Source of the DNA: Rhodococcus triatomae
GTDB lineage: Bacteria; Actinomycetota; Actinomycetes; Mycobacteriales; Mycobacteriaceae
Length of the DNA stretch: 64,000 nucleotides
Direction of reading: 5' to 3'
Assembly (NCBI RefSeq): GCF_014217785.1
Contig: NZ_CP048814.1
Span: 1,798,001 to 1,862,000, forward strand
In this document: positions 1 through 9,540 of the stretch, one piece after another
How positions within the stretch are numbered: the first letter of the stretch is position 1
Layout: the number at the start of each line of letters is the position of its first letter
Translations under genes and position numbers: made by a program
The notes under the pieces: generated by a model
The model's database searches: none
What the model saw: the letters and a program-made list of their open reading frames with translations, nothing else
What the model was told of the DNA's origin: nothing

Positions 1-2
1 AC

Positions 3-695
3 CGGGCCACGATCGCGATGGAGACGGCCCGCAGCGGCGTGTCCGCGCGGCTCACCGCGGGAGTGTGGGCGTCGGTGGCTGCGGGCCTGTTGCCTGCCGC
101 GCTGGGCATCCTCGAGCGGGATCACTCGGGTATCGAGGTGCGTACCAAGGAGCTTGCTCCCGAGGAGACGGCCGGCGCGGTGCGGGACGGGGCGCTCGAC
201 TTCTCGTTCGTCATCGACTACTCGAACTACCCGATGGCATGGGATCCGTCGCTCTCCCGGGCAGTGATCGCCCGGGAGCGGATGTACGCGGCACTCGCCC
301 CGGGAACGGCCGAGTCCGATTCGATCCAGCTCTCCGAACTGTCCCGGCAACCCTGGATACTCGCCGGTCCCCGATCGCACTTCGGCAAGGCGGTGCGGCA
401 GGCGTGTCAGCAGGCCGGTTTCGACCCGGTGATCCGACACGAGGTGGGCGAGCAGGCGACAGCTCTGGCGATGGTGGCGTCCGGTCTGGGCGTCACCCTC
501 GTCTCGGATCTGGGTCTGTCACTCGTGCCCGAGCGGATCGACATCGTTCCGCTCGAGGATCCGTTCTTCCGGACGGTGTCCGTGGCACACCGCGCGTCGA
601 GCACGCCCCGAGCCTCGGTCCAACTCGTGATCGACGCGCTGCGAGAGGCCGCAGAATCTCTCGGCCTCGGCGACGACCTCGCAACGGGCGCCTGA
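3..695 (+). CDS. LysR-family transcriptional regulator, 5' end outside the window (partial)
   Basis: The open frame runs in from before base 1, so the N-terminal winged-helix DNA-binding domain is missing and the ATG at 18 is probably internal. What is visible is the periplasmic-binding-protein-like effector domain of a LysR regulator: two alpha/beta lobes, an inner stretch with the typical glycine-rich AMVASGLGVTLVSDLG, and a C-terminal helix. The effector cannot be read from sequence. The gene converges on an F420-type oxidoreductase gene and ends 7 bp before a long hairpin. The family call is secure; the target genes are probably upstream, outside the window. Confidence 0.85.
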   Translation, partial: RATIAMETARSGVSARLTAGVWASVAAGLLPAALGILERDHSGIEVRTKELAPEETAGAVRDGALDFSFVIDYSNYPMAWDPSLSRAVIARERMYAALAPGTAESDSIQLSELSRQPWILAGPRSHFGKAVRQACQQAGFDPVIRHEVGEQATALAMVASGLGVTLVSDLGLSLVPERIDIVPLEDPFFRTVSVAHRASSTPRASVQLVIDALREAAESLGLGDDLATGA

Positions 696-701
696 CCGAA
701 C

Positions 702-763
702 CGCTCCCCTTTTCCCGTTGTTGCTCTCGAACCTTCGGGAGCAACAACGGGAAAAGGGGAGCG
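702..763. terminator. Long perfect hairpin between convergent genes
   Basis: The arms at 702-726 and 739-763 are perfectly complementary over 25 bp, and five more pairs (one G-U) close the inner loop. It starts 7 bp after the LysR stop and lies 22 bp beyond the end of the facing oxidoreductase gene, so it can act as a bidirectional intrinsic terminator. There is no separate U-tract, but each arm carries a run of four T or four A. Confidence 0.8.
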
Positions 764-784
764 CCTGTGACGGCCGAGCGGCTG

Positions 785-1627
785 TCACTCACCCACCGCG
801 TCGCGCACCCGGGGGAACACCTCGCCGGTGAAGTACCTCGCCGTGGTCTCGGTAGGGGTGCCCGCCAGGATGAACGTGTCGAACCCTTGGGTGCGGGCCA
901 GCGACACCAGGGTGTCCACGGCGTCGGCGCCCGGTTCGATCTCGCCGACGTTGAGGATCCTGCGGATCGATGCCGGGTCGCGTCCCGCTCGGGTGGCCGC
1001 GTCGTCGATCACAGCCGCCGCGGCGATGAGGCCGGCTTCGTCGATGTAGCCGAGGGACGGCACCCAGCCGTCACCGATCTCGCCGACGAGCCGGAGCATC
1101 TTCGGCTTGTACCCGCCGACCCAGATCCCGATGTCGTGGGCGGGAACGGGGCCCGGATGCACACCCTTGACGGAATAGTGTTCGCCGGGGAAGGACACCG
1201 ACCGCTCCCCGCTCCACATCAGCCGACAGATTTCGACGGCCTCACGTAACGCGGCGATCGATTCTCCGGGCGTACGACGCGGCCCGCCCATCGCTGCGAT
1301 GGCGTCCCAGAACCCACCGGCTCCGAGACCGAGTTCCACCCGGCCGCCGGACAGCAGGTCCAGGCTGGCCGCCGACTTCGCGAGCACCGCGGGCGGGCGC
1401 AGCGGCAGACAGGCGACGTCCGGGAACACGGTGACACGCTCGGTCCTGGCCGCGACGGCCGACAACAGCGTCCAGGTGTCGAGGAACCGGGACTGGTAGG
1501 GATGGTCCTGAATCCCGATCAGGTCGAAACCCGTGTGGTCGAGAAGAGATGCAGTGTCCAGCAATGCTTCCGGGGCACCGGCGTCGGGTGTCAGGAACCA
1601 GCCGAACTGCAACGGATGGTGGGGCAT
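785..1627 (-). CDS. LLM-class F420-dependent oxidoreductase (luciferase-like)
   Basis: A 280-residue single-domain protein of the bacterial luciferase-like monooxygenase fold (TIM barrel). It has the features usual for F420-dependent members: an N-terminal FGWFLTP strand, GIQDHPYQ near residue 40, LLSGGRVELGLGAGGF around 90-105, and a late IWVGGYKPKMLRLVGEIGDGW block. Such enzymes use the deazaflavin F420 or FMN to transfer hydride to small organic substrates; the substrate cannot be predicted. An AAGGAG ribosome site lies 6 nt before the ATG at 1627. It is divergent from the lipoprotein esterase that starts at 1655. Confidence 0.85.
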   Translation of the reverse strand: MPHHPLQFGWFLTPDAGAPEALLDTASLLDHTGFDLIGIQDHPYQSRFLDTWTLLSAVAARTERVTVFPDVACLPLRPPAVLAKSAASLDLLSGGRVELGLGAGGFWDAIAAMGGPRRTPGESIAALREAVEICRLMWSGERSVSFPGEHYSVKGVHPGPVPAHDIGIWVGGYKPKMLRLVGEIGDGWVPSLGYIDEAGLIAAAAVIDDAATRAGRDPASIRRILNVGEIEPGADAVDTLVSLARTQGFDTFILAGTPTETTARYFTGEVFPRVRDAVGE

Positions 1628-1654
1628 GTGGGCTCCTTCGCTGGGCGTATCCCG

Positions 1655-2602
1655 ATGCTAACCGCGGCGCATCCCGTAACCTCGCCGATTGTGTGGAGTG
1701 CGATACGCCGATCGTGGCCGGCCCTGACGGCGCTCGCCGCGGTCACCGCACTCGTCGCCGGGTGTGGCGCCGCCGACATCGCCGCGCCCGCTCAGGCCGC
1801 CAGGTACTCCACTGCCAGCGGCCCCATCCGGATTCCCTACGGCGAGGCTCCGGACAATTTCGGCGATCTCTACCTCCCGGGCGGCGGCGACAACCTGCCG
1901 GTCGTGGTCATGATTCACGGTGGCGGCTGGGGCCAGACGCACGATCTCACCTACACCGGGCCGCTCGCGACCGATCTCACCCGCGAGGGCATCGCCGTGT
2001 GGAACATCGAGTACCGCAGGGTCGGCGGGGCGGGAGGCTGGCCCGTCACGCTCACCGATGTCGTGGCCGCGACCGATGCCCTCGTGAGCGAGGTCCAGCA
2101 TCATGCCGAGGGCCGGCTGGATCTCGACCGCGTACACGTCACGGGCCACTCCGCAGGAGGCCAGCTCGCCGCCTGGATCGCAGCGCGCGCGACGACGTCC
2201 GATCCCGCAGCCCCCGGCGAGCGTCCGCATGTCCCGGTCCGCAGCGTGACGACGATGGCCGGTGTCCTGGACATGCGCCGCGCAGCCGACGCGGGTGACC
2301 AGTTCGTCCGGAATCTGCTGGGCGGCATTCCCGATGGACTACCCGACCGCTATCACTGGGCGTCGCCGATCACACACCTACCGTTCGGTGTCCCGGTCAC
2401 CGCGCTCCACGGCACCGAGGACAGGACCGTCTCCCCCGAGCAGCCTCGCCACTTCGCCGATGCCGCACGATCACACGGCGAACACGTCGAGGTGATCATG
2501 CTGCCCGGGGTGGGGCACGGCGATTTCGGCCGCGTGGACTCGTCGGCGTGGCAGGCCACACGTGCAGTGCTGGTCGAACGGGTGACGCGCGCGGACGACT
2601 GA
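1655..2602 (+). CDS. Exported alpha/beta-hydrolase lipoprotein (esterase)
   Basis: About 315 residues. The N-terminus has basic residues, a hydrophobic stretch and an LVAGC lipobox, so it is probably a membrane-anchored lipoprotein facing outward. The hydrolase core shows the HGGGWG oxyanion-hole motif, the nucleophile elbow GHSAGG, a late GTEDRTV segment carrying the acid and GVGHGD carrying the histidine. This fits the hormone-sensitive lipase/BD-FAE-like carboxylesterases. The ATG at 1655 is chosen because the frame further upstream runs into the divergent gene; a GTG at 1691 is a good alternative that gives a more compact signal peptide. The substrate is unknown. Confidence 0.85.
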   Translation: MLTAAHPVTSPIVWSAIRRSWPALTALAAVTALVAGCGAADIAAPAQAARYSTASGPIRIPYGEAPDNFGDLYLPGGGDNLPVVVMIHGGGWGQTHDLTYTGPLATDLTREGIAVWNIEYRRVGGAGGWPVTLTDVVAATDALVSEVQHHAEGRLDLDRVHVTGHSAGGQLAAWIAARATTSDPAAPGERPHVPVRSVTTMAGVLDMRRAADAGDQFVRNLLGGIPDGLPDRYHWASPITHLPFGVPVTALHGTEDRTVSPEQPRHFADAARSHGEHVEVIMLPGVGHGDFGRVDSSAWQATRAVLVERVTRADD

Positions 2603-2634
2603 CCCCGGGACGGCGGTTACGGCATAGTGGAGAT

Positions 2635-2961
2635 ATGACGGACGCCAAAGTCGTACACGCCGAGGCCCTGCACCGCTACGAGATCCACAGCGACGACCAT
2701 CTCGCCGGATTCACGCAGTACGTCGATTCCGGTGATCAGCGCATCTTCTTCCACACCGAGGTCGGTGAAGAGTTCTCCGGCCAGGGACTGGCGGGAATCC
2801 TGGTCCAGGAAGCACTCGCGAACACCATCACCGCGGGCAAGCGGATCGTCCCGGTCTGCCCGTACGTCAAGAAGTACCTCGAGAAGCACGACGCCTATGC
2901 CGACCACGTCGATCCGGTCACCCGGGAGGCGCTCGACGTGGTCCGAGAGTCCACGAAGTGA
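2635..2961 (+). CDS. GNAT-family N-acetyltransferase-like protein (YidJ/Gtn type)
   Basis: A short protein of 108 residues matching the compact GNAT-like family (PF14542 type). It has a beta sheet with GFTQYVDSGDQRIFFHTEV, the acetyl-CoA loop EEFSGQGLAGILV and the C-terminal IVPVCPYVKKYLEKH that is very typical of this family. The acceptor is unknown. Its TGA overlaps the GTG start of the next gene (2958-2961), so the two are translationally coupled with the AhpD-like gene. Confidence 0.85.
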   Translation: MTDAKVVHAEALHRYEIHSDDHLAGFTQYVDSGDQRIFFHTEVGEEFSGQGLAGILVQEALANTITAGKRIVPVCPYVKKYLEKHDAYADHVDPVTREALDVVRESTK

Positions 2962-3428
2962 CCGGTCCCTTCCGGGTCCCCGTCGACAAGCAGTCCCCCA
3001 CGGTCTATCGCGCGCTCGGTGCGGTGGCGGTCGAGATCGGCAACCGGGCCGCCGAGATCGGCCTGGACCGGTCGATTCTCGAACTGGTCAACATCCGTGT
3101 CTCGCAGATCAATCGGTGTGCGTTCTGTCTGGATCTGCACACCCACCGGGCACTCGTCGCCGGCGAGACCCCGCAGCGCATCGCCGTACTCCCCGCCTGG
3201 CGGGAAGTCGACCTGTACTCGGTCCGGGAACGCGCGGCACTCGAGATCGCCGAGGGCGTCACCCAGGTGAACAGCGAGCACCTCGACGACGAGCAGTATG
3301 CCCCGCTACGCCGGTTCCTCTCCGAAGACGAGATCTCGCTCCTCGTGTGGGGCGCGGTGACGATCAACGCGTTCAACCGGGTCTCGATCCTCAGCGGGCA
3401 CCGGATCAAGGAGCGCTCACGGCCGTAG
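2958..3428 (+). CDS. Carboxymuconolactone decarboxylase / AhpD-like protein
   Basis: A 156-residue all-helical protein with the AhpD-type core: a central CAFC (CxxC) pair followed by an HTHRAL segment with the conserved histidine. Members with CxxC act as thiol peroxidases or hydroperoxide-linked reductases; the exact substrate is unknown. The GTG start overlaps the preceding GNAT gene stop by 4 nt, supporting one operon. The 3' end overlaps the convergent gene 3406-3819 by 23 nt. Confidence 0.88.
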   Translation: MTGPFRVPVDKQSPTVYRALGAVAVEIGNRAAEIGLDRSILELVNIRVSQINRCAFCLDLHTHRALVAGETPQRIAVLPAWREVDLYSVRERAALEIAEGVTQVNSEHLDDEQYAPLRRFLSEDEISLLVWGAVTINAFNRVSILSGHRIKERSRP

Positions 3429-3819
3429 GCCGGGTGCCTCGGTACGGTCGGATCCGGGCGTCGATGCGGTGGATCCTGCAGTCGTCGACAGGGATGCGGA
3501 AGATCTCGTGCACCTGCACGGTCATCCAGGTACGGCCGAACATCCCGGCGTCGAGCAGATAGTCGACGATGACGTCGTCTCCGTCGACCGAGTACGTGGC
3601 ATCGCGGATCGCCCGCACGAGCCGGAACTGTGGCCCGCTCGTGAGACTGTTCCGCAGGTGTCTGCCGTTACGGGCCGTCTTCAGTCCCACCTCGTACCTG
3701 ACCGCGCCGGGCGCGATGGGCACGCCGTATCCGTCGTGCGAGATCAACGCGTCCAGGTAGGCGCGGGCGACCGCGACCTGTTCGTCGGCGACACCTTCTC
3801 GAGCGCTCTGTCGTTCCAC
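3406..3819 (-). CDS. NTF2/SnoaL-like conserved hypothetical protein (DUF8021-like)
   Basis: A small protein of about 137 residues with the cone-shaped NTF2-like pattern: an opening helix VAVARAYLDALISHD, then strands RLVRAIRDATYSVDGDDVIVDYLLDAG and a C-terminal sheet strand ending in RIDARIRPYRG. I recognise the family only as uncharacterised. The start is uncertain. The frame is open up to 4032, but that part would cover the leuA leader region and has unstructured composition, so the GTG at 3819 is preferred. It is convergent with the AhpD-like gene. Confidence 0.6.
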   Translation of the reverse strand: MERQSAREGVADEQVAVARAYLDALISHDGYGVPIAPGAVRYEVGLKTARNGRHLRNSLTSGPQFRLVRAIRDATYSVDGDDVIVDYLLDAGMFGRTWMTVQVHEIFRIPVDDCRIHRIDARIRPYRGTRPTAVSAP

Positions 3820-3976
3820 ACCCCATTCGTACCGCACGACGAGGACGGCGCCGTGGCGAATCCGGCCGGTGCGAGGGGGCCGCGGCTGTCGGATCACGGG
3901 CTGCACGATGTCTCGATTGTCGTGTTGATCCCGGTTGCCGGGCCTGCTCGGGCCCGAAAAACGGGAACGGGCCCCC

Positions 3977-4000
3977 TGCCGGGTGCCGCCGCACCCGGCA
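3977..4000. promoter_or_regulatory. Perfect dyad upstream of the leuA leader; possible operator
   Basis: TGCCGGGTGC at 3977-3986 is the exact inverse of GCACCCGGCA at 3991-4000, with a 4-nt centre. It covers the place where the -35 region of the predicted leuA promoter should lie, so it could be a repressor site. It could instead be a hairpin terminator for upstream transcription. The rest of 3820-3976 shows no gene or motif that I can support. Confidence 0.45.
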
Positions 4001-4007
4001 CCTGTCG

Positions 4008-4013
4008 TACAGT
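4008..4013 (+). promoter_or_regulatory. Predicted -10 element of the leuA transcript
   Basis: TACAGT fits the actinobacterial TANNNT -10 consensus. A start about 7 nt downstream would fall on the ATG of the leader peptide at 4020, which would make a leaderless transcript. No convincing -35 is visible. Confidence 0.5.
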
Positions 4014-4019
4014 GGAGTG

Positions 4020-4045
4020 ATGCAGCGCGCACTCCTTCTTGGTTG

Positions 4046-4061
<16 letters not shown>
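4020..4061 (+). CDS. leuL: leuA leader peptide (leucine attenuation)
   Basis: A 13-codon reading frame encodes MQRALLLGCRDGA with three successive leucine codons (CTC CTT CTT), followed directly by an attenuator hairpin whose first arm overlaps the end of the peptide. This is the classical layout of ribosome-mediated attenuation: a ribosome stalled on the Leu codons when leucyl-tRNA is scarce would change which stem forms. GGAG at 4014-4017 ends only 2 nt before the ATG, too close for a normal ribosome site, so leaderless translation is plausible. Confidence 0.75.
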
Positions 4062-5963
<1,902 letters not shown>

Positions 5964-5979
5964 CCGGAACGAGAACCAT

Positions 5980-6014
5980 CGTCACCTGCGGCATCTCACC
6001 CGCCAAGGGTGACG
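5980..6014 (+). terminator. Possible weak hairpin after leuA
   Basis: CGTCACC at 5980-5986 is complementary to GGTGACG at 6008-6014 with a 21-nt loop, 17 bp after the leuA stop. The stem is short and there is no U-tract, so this is only a weak candidate. Confidence 0.25.
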
Positions 6015-6080
6015 TGGGCGGAGCCGGTCCGTGAGAGCGTTCGGGTAGTACCTCGGATCTCGTCTGAATGGAGCCGCTCT

Positions 6081-6494
6081 ATGGATTACATCGATTCGTT
6101 CTGGGACGTCCTGTGGATCATCATCGTCACGTTTGCGTTCGTGGCCTACCTGATCCTGCTGTTCGCGATCATCTCGGACCTGTTCCGTGACTCGAAGTCG
6201 TCCGGCTGGGCCAAGGCGGCGTGGGTGATCTTCCTGTTCATCCTTCCGCTCATCACGGCACTGGTGTACCTGATCGTCAAGGGCGACGGGATGGCGAAGC
6301 GGTACGAATCGGCCGCGAAACAGGCCAAGAGCGAGCAGGATTCGTACATCCGCGAGGTGGCAGGCACGACCCCGACCGCGGAGATCGCCAATGCGAAGGC
6401 ACTACTCGATTCGGGCACGATCACCCAGGCCGAGTTCGACTCGCTCAAGGCACACGCGCTGAGCAAGACCTCGGGGACCGCCCCGGCGTCCTGA
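6081..6494 (+). CDS. SHOCT-domain membrane protein (PLDc_N-like)
   Basis: 137 residues. Two hydrophobic helices (about 9-31 and 45-66) carry the PLDc_N-like pattern with a short SSGWAKAAWV loop. A soluble helix follows, then a C-terminal SHOCT motif (IANAKALLDSGTITQAEFDSLKAHAL), the short domain often found at the end of membrane or stress proteins. The ATG at 6081 starts directly at the membrane segment. Function is unknown. It is followed 27 bp later by one copy of the palindromic repeat family. Confidence 0.85.
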   Translation: MDYIDSFWDVLWIIIVTFAFVAYLILLFAIISDLFRDSKSSGWAKAAWVIFLFILPLITALVYLIVKGDGMAKRYESAAKQAKSEQDSYIREVAGTTPTAEIANAKALLDSGTITQAEFDSLKAHALSKTSGTAPAS

Positions 6495-6520
6495 CGGGCA
6501 ACCGGCACTCACCTCCACCG

Positions 6521-6575
6521 CCGGCCCGATGTCACACCGGTTTCGCTCGATCGAACCGATGTCACATCGGGCCGG
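6521..6575. repeat. Palindromic intergenic repeat, copy 1 (terminator-like)
   Basis: Imperfect hairpin with arms 6521-6545 and 6552-6575. It shares the GATGTSACA-CGGTTCG core with the hairpins at 23651-23703 and 30406-30462. It sits between convergent genes, and the stop codon of the LysR gene (6562) lies inside the right arm. Confidence 0.75.
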
Positions 6576-7479
6576 TGCCGTCGGTGCGGCGCTGCACCTG
6601 CAGGCTCACTTCCCGGAACCCCTCCAGCACCCGGGCGACGGCGGGGCTGCGGTCGGCCGCGGAGCGCCGCGCCAACTCGTAGATCCGGGCCGCGCGCACC
6701 CCGGCCAGCGGCAGGCGCACCACTCCCGGACGGGCCACCGCGTGCCGAGGCAGCAGTGCGACGCCGTGACCCGCGAACACCATCTCCTCGATGACCCGGA
6801 AATCGTTGATGCGGTGCACCACTCGCGGTTGGACGCCGGTCGCGGCGGCGACGGACAGCAGCACGTCGTCCACCGGGAAACCGCCGCGCACACTGATCCA
6901 CGCTGCATCCGCGAGCTGTTCGAGACGTACCGCGTCCTGCCCGCCCAGCACGTGCTCGGGGGGCAGGATGATGTCGATGGGTTCACGCATCAGCGGTTCC
7001 GCCGTGACTCGCGGCGACGAGCTCTCCGGTGCACGCTCGTCGCGGTGGGTGAGCACGACGTCGTAGTCGGCGAGCAGTGCCGGCACCGAGGAGGCCGGGA
7101 GGTCCTCGTCGCGGGCTTCGACGTCCACTCCGCTACCGGCCAGGGCCGTGAACAACCGCGGCAGCAGGAGCGCGGCACCGGACGGGAACAGTGCGACACG
7201 GACCGTTCCGCGTGGCGATCCGCGGTAGGCCTGCATCTCCGCGTCGGCCCGGTCGAGGGCGGCGACGACGTCGTCGGCGCGCACCACCAGTGCCCGCCCG
7301 GCATCGGTGAGGCGCAGGCGCCGCCCGTCCGGCTCGAGCAGATCGACTCCCGCCTCACGCGCCAGAATCTTGAGCTGCTGCGACACGGCGGAGGGAGTCA
7401 TCGACAGTGCCGTCGCGGTGGCGGCCACCGTGCCGCGATCCGCGAGCTCGCGCAGGATCCTCAGACGCTCCGCATTCAT
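6562..7479 (-). CDS. LysR-family transcriptional regulator of the EamA transporter
   Basis: 305 residues. The N-terminal helix-turn-helix is clear (RILRELADRGTVAATATALS followed by TPSAVSQQLKILARE), and the two-lobed effector domain follows from about residue 90. It is divergent from an EamA transporter gene with only 63 bp between them, the usual LysR arrangement, so it probably controls that exporter and itself. A dyad GAAGTA/TACTTC in the gap is a likely binding site. The last codons and the stop lie inside the palindromic repeat 6521-6575. Confidence 0.9.
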   Translation of the reverse strand: MNAERLRILRELADRGTVAATATALSMTPSAVSQQLKILAREAGVDLLEPDGRRLRLTDAGRALVVRADDVVAALDRADAEMQAYRGSPRGTVRVALFPSGAALLLPRLFTALAGSGVDVEARDEDLPASSVPALLADYDVVLTHRDERAPESSSPRVTAEPLMREPIDIILPPEHVLGGQDAVRLEQLADAAWISVRGGFPVDDVLLSVAAATGVQPRVVHRINDFRVIEEMVFAGHGVALLPRHAVARPGVVRLPLAGVRAARIYELARRSAADRSPAVARVLEGFREVSLQVQRRTDGTGPM

Positions 7480-7508
7480 GAAGTAAAGCTACATCGTTGG
7501 TGTACTTC
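7480..7508. promoter_or_regulatory. Likely LysR operator between the divergent genes
   Basis: GAAGTA at 7480-7485 and TACTTC at 7503-7508 form a perfect 6-bp inverted repeat with 17 bp between, just before the LysR start codon and about 35 bp before the transporter gene. This position fits an autoregulatory LysR site. Confidence 0.55.
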
Positions 7509-7542
7509 TATTCGCTTGTCCTGATCTTTCGAAGCACTCACG

Positions 7543-8478
7543 ATGAATCTCGTGACCACCCGCGATCGCCTCCTCGGACTGACCGTCGTCGTGCTGTGGG
7601 GACTGAACTTCCTGGCGATCCGCACGGCGCTCGACCACTTCCCGCCGTTCTTCTTCGCGGCACTGCGATTCCTGGTGATCGCCGTACCCGTCGTCCTGTT
7701 CGTTCCGCGTCCGAACGTCCCGGCGAGGTGGCTGATCGGCTACGGCCTCGGGTTCGGCGTCGGGCAGTTCGCCTTCCTGTTCTGGGCGATGGACGCGGGC
7801 ATGCCGACCGGGCTCGCCTCGCTGGTCCTGCAGTCGTCCGCACCGTTCACCGTCGTGCTCGGTGCACTACTGCTCCGCGAGCGTCTGAGCGCGGTGCAGG
7901 TCGCCGGGATCGTCTTCGCCGTCGCCGGAATGACGCTGATCGGCTGGGACAGGGCGCACCATGCAGCACTGCTCCCCGTGGTACTCACACTCCTCGCCGG
8001 ACTGTCGTGGGCGTTCGGCAACCTCGCCAACCGCCGGGCCGCGTCCGCCGAACCGATGCGGGTGATGCTGTGGATGTGCGTCGTCCCGCCCCTGCCGCTG
8101 CTCGCACTGTCCCTCGCGGTGGAAGGCCCCGGCGCGGGCTGGGACGCGGTGGCCACGTCCTGGACTCCCGCGGGGCTGCCCGCACTGGCCGGGCTCACCT
8201 ACATCGTGCTGCTGGGCACCCTGGTCGGCTCCGGGATCTGGACCGCCCTCATGAGCCGCAATCCCGCCGGGTCGGTGGCCCCCTTCTCGCTTCTCGTCCC
8301 GATCGTCGGCATCGCGGCCGCGTGGATCGTCCTGCACGAGCAGCCGAGTGTGCTCGCCCTGCTCGGCGCGGCGATCGTGATCGTCGGGGCGGGTGCCGCG
8401 GTCACCGGCACGCACCGGCCGGCAGCGCCGGCACCCGGCGGGCAGGTCGCGTCGCCGGCCCCCGTCGTCAGCCGGTGA
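7543..8478 (+). CDS. EamA-family (DMT superfamily) transporter
   Basis: 311 residues with about ten hydrophobic helices arranged as two EamA repeats (roughly 10-135 and 150-290). It has the typical opening TVVVLWGLNFLAIRTALDHFPPFFFAALRF and the mid-protein ERLSAVQVAGIVFAVAGMTLI. The family exports amino acids and other metabolites; the substrate is unknown. It is controlled, by position, by the divergent LysR gene. The last 11 bp overlap the convergent lipase gene. Confidence 0.88.
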   Translation: MNLVTTRDRLLGLTVVVLWGLNFLAIRTALDHFPPFFFAALRFLVIAVPVVLFVPRPNVPARWLIGYGLGFGVGQFAFLFWAMDAGMPTGLASLVLQSSAPFTVVLGALLLRERLSAVQVAGIVFAVAGMTLIGWDRAHHAALLPVVLTLLAGLSWAFGNLANRRAASAEPMRVMLWMCVVPPLPLLALSLAVEGPGAGWDAVATSWTPAGLPALAGLTYIVLLGTLVGSGIWTALMSRNPAGSVAPFSLLVPIVGIAAAWIVLHEQPSVLALLGAAIVIVGAGAAVTGTHRPAAPAPGGQVASPAPVVSR

Positions 8479-9436
8479 AGGGTGGGACGAACGTGCACGG
8501 AACCGGGCGCGGGTGGTCCGGATCGAGGGCGTTGAGGGCGAGGTACGCGGCACGCTGCGAGCCGGCGATCGCCAGGTGGTCGGAGTAGTCCGTGTCGCAG
8601 GTGTCCTGCACGACGATGTTGCGCACCGAGTAGCCGGGTGGACCGGGGACCAGCCCCTGGGTGTAGGGGACGACGAGCTGGTCGTAGCGGGTGGCGATGT
8701 TGGTGTACTCGACACCGGGGACGTACGGGGTGCCACCGGAAGCGATCTCGGCCAACAGGTCCGAGCCTGCCGTCACCTGGCCGCACGCCTGGCAGATCGG
8801 GACCAGCGAGGCGCCGTCGATTCCCAGCTCCCGAGCGAACGACCCCAGGGCGTCCGCCCCGAGCAGGGTGGTGCCGGACCAGGCCGGCGCGATCGAGACG
8901 TAGCGGGAGATCTTTCCCTCACCACCGAGATGCTTCAGGTAGTACGTGGGGACCACCGTGCCCTGGGAGTGCCCGATGACGTCCACCGACTCCGCCCCGG
9001 TGGCGTCCAACACCCGGTCGACGAAGTCACCGAACTCGCGGGCACTGTCCTCCATGGGCGCCATCCCGCCGATCGCGGACAACGGCCACGGCGCGCCGGG
9101 CACGGCCCCGTAGGTGAGCGCGAACACGCAGAAGCCGGCGTTGGCCAGCATCGGCACGTAGGCGCCCCAGTTGGTCTGCTGCGAGCCGCCGGTCCCGTGC
9201 GCGAGGACCACGGGGCGGGGACGTTCGGCGGTGGGCTCGCACTCGAAGTCGTTCGAGCCCGGGAGCGAACCGCCTGGATCGGCCAGTTCGTTCGGGATAC
9301 CCGCGAAGAAGTTGTAGTTCTCGGGGATCGGCTCGGCATGCGCGGTGGCGGTGCCGGCGGCGAGGAGAAGGCCTGCTGCGGCGAGGGCCGCGACGGCACG
9401 GAACCTGCGGAAACCACCTCGGAATGTGATCGGCAT
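8468..9436 (-). CDS. Secreted lipase/esterase (class 2 lipase-like)
   Basis: 322 residues with a strong Sec signal peptide (basic FRGGFRRFR, a long alanine/leucine core and an AHA-EP cleavage site near residue 33). The hydrolase domain has VVLAHGTGGS for the oxyanion hole and GHSQGT as nucleophile elbow. A late SDHLAI segment probably carries the histidine. Several cysteine pairs suggest disulphide bonds in the extracellular enzyme. It matches actinobacterial triacylglycerol lipase/esterases of the PF01674 type. Confidence 0.9.
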   Translation of the reverse strand: MPITFRGGFRRFRAVAALAAAGLLLAAGTATAHAEPIPENYNFFAGIPNELADPGGSLPGSNDFECEPTAERPRPVVLAHGTGGSQQTNWGAYVPMLANAGFCVFALTYGAVPGAPWPLSAIGGMAPMEDSAREFGDFVDRVLDATGAESVDVIGHSQGTVVPTYYLKHLGGEGKISRYVSIAPAWSGTTLLGADALGSFARELGIDGASLVPICQACGQVTAGSDLLAEIASGGTPYVPGVEYTNIATRYDQLVVPYTQGLVPGPPGYSVRNIVVQDTCDTDYSDHLAIAGSQRAAYLALNALDPDHPRPVPCTFVPPFTG

Positions 9437-9540
9437 CTCAGCACCCTAGCAAGTGCTTGGTAGAATGCCTCGGAATCGCTCCGCCGCGATACGCATCGCC
9501 GAACCGGCTGTGCCACACTCGGCCGGTGGGAACCAGCAGA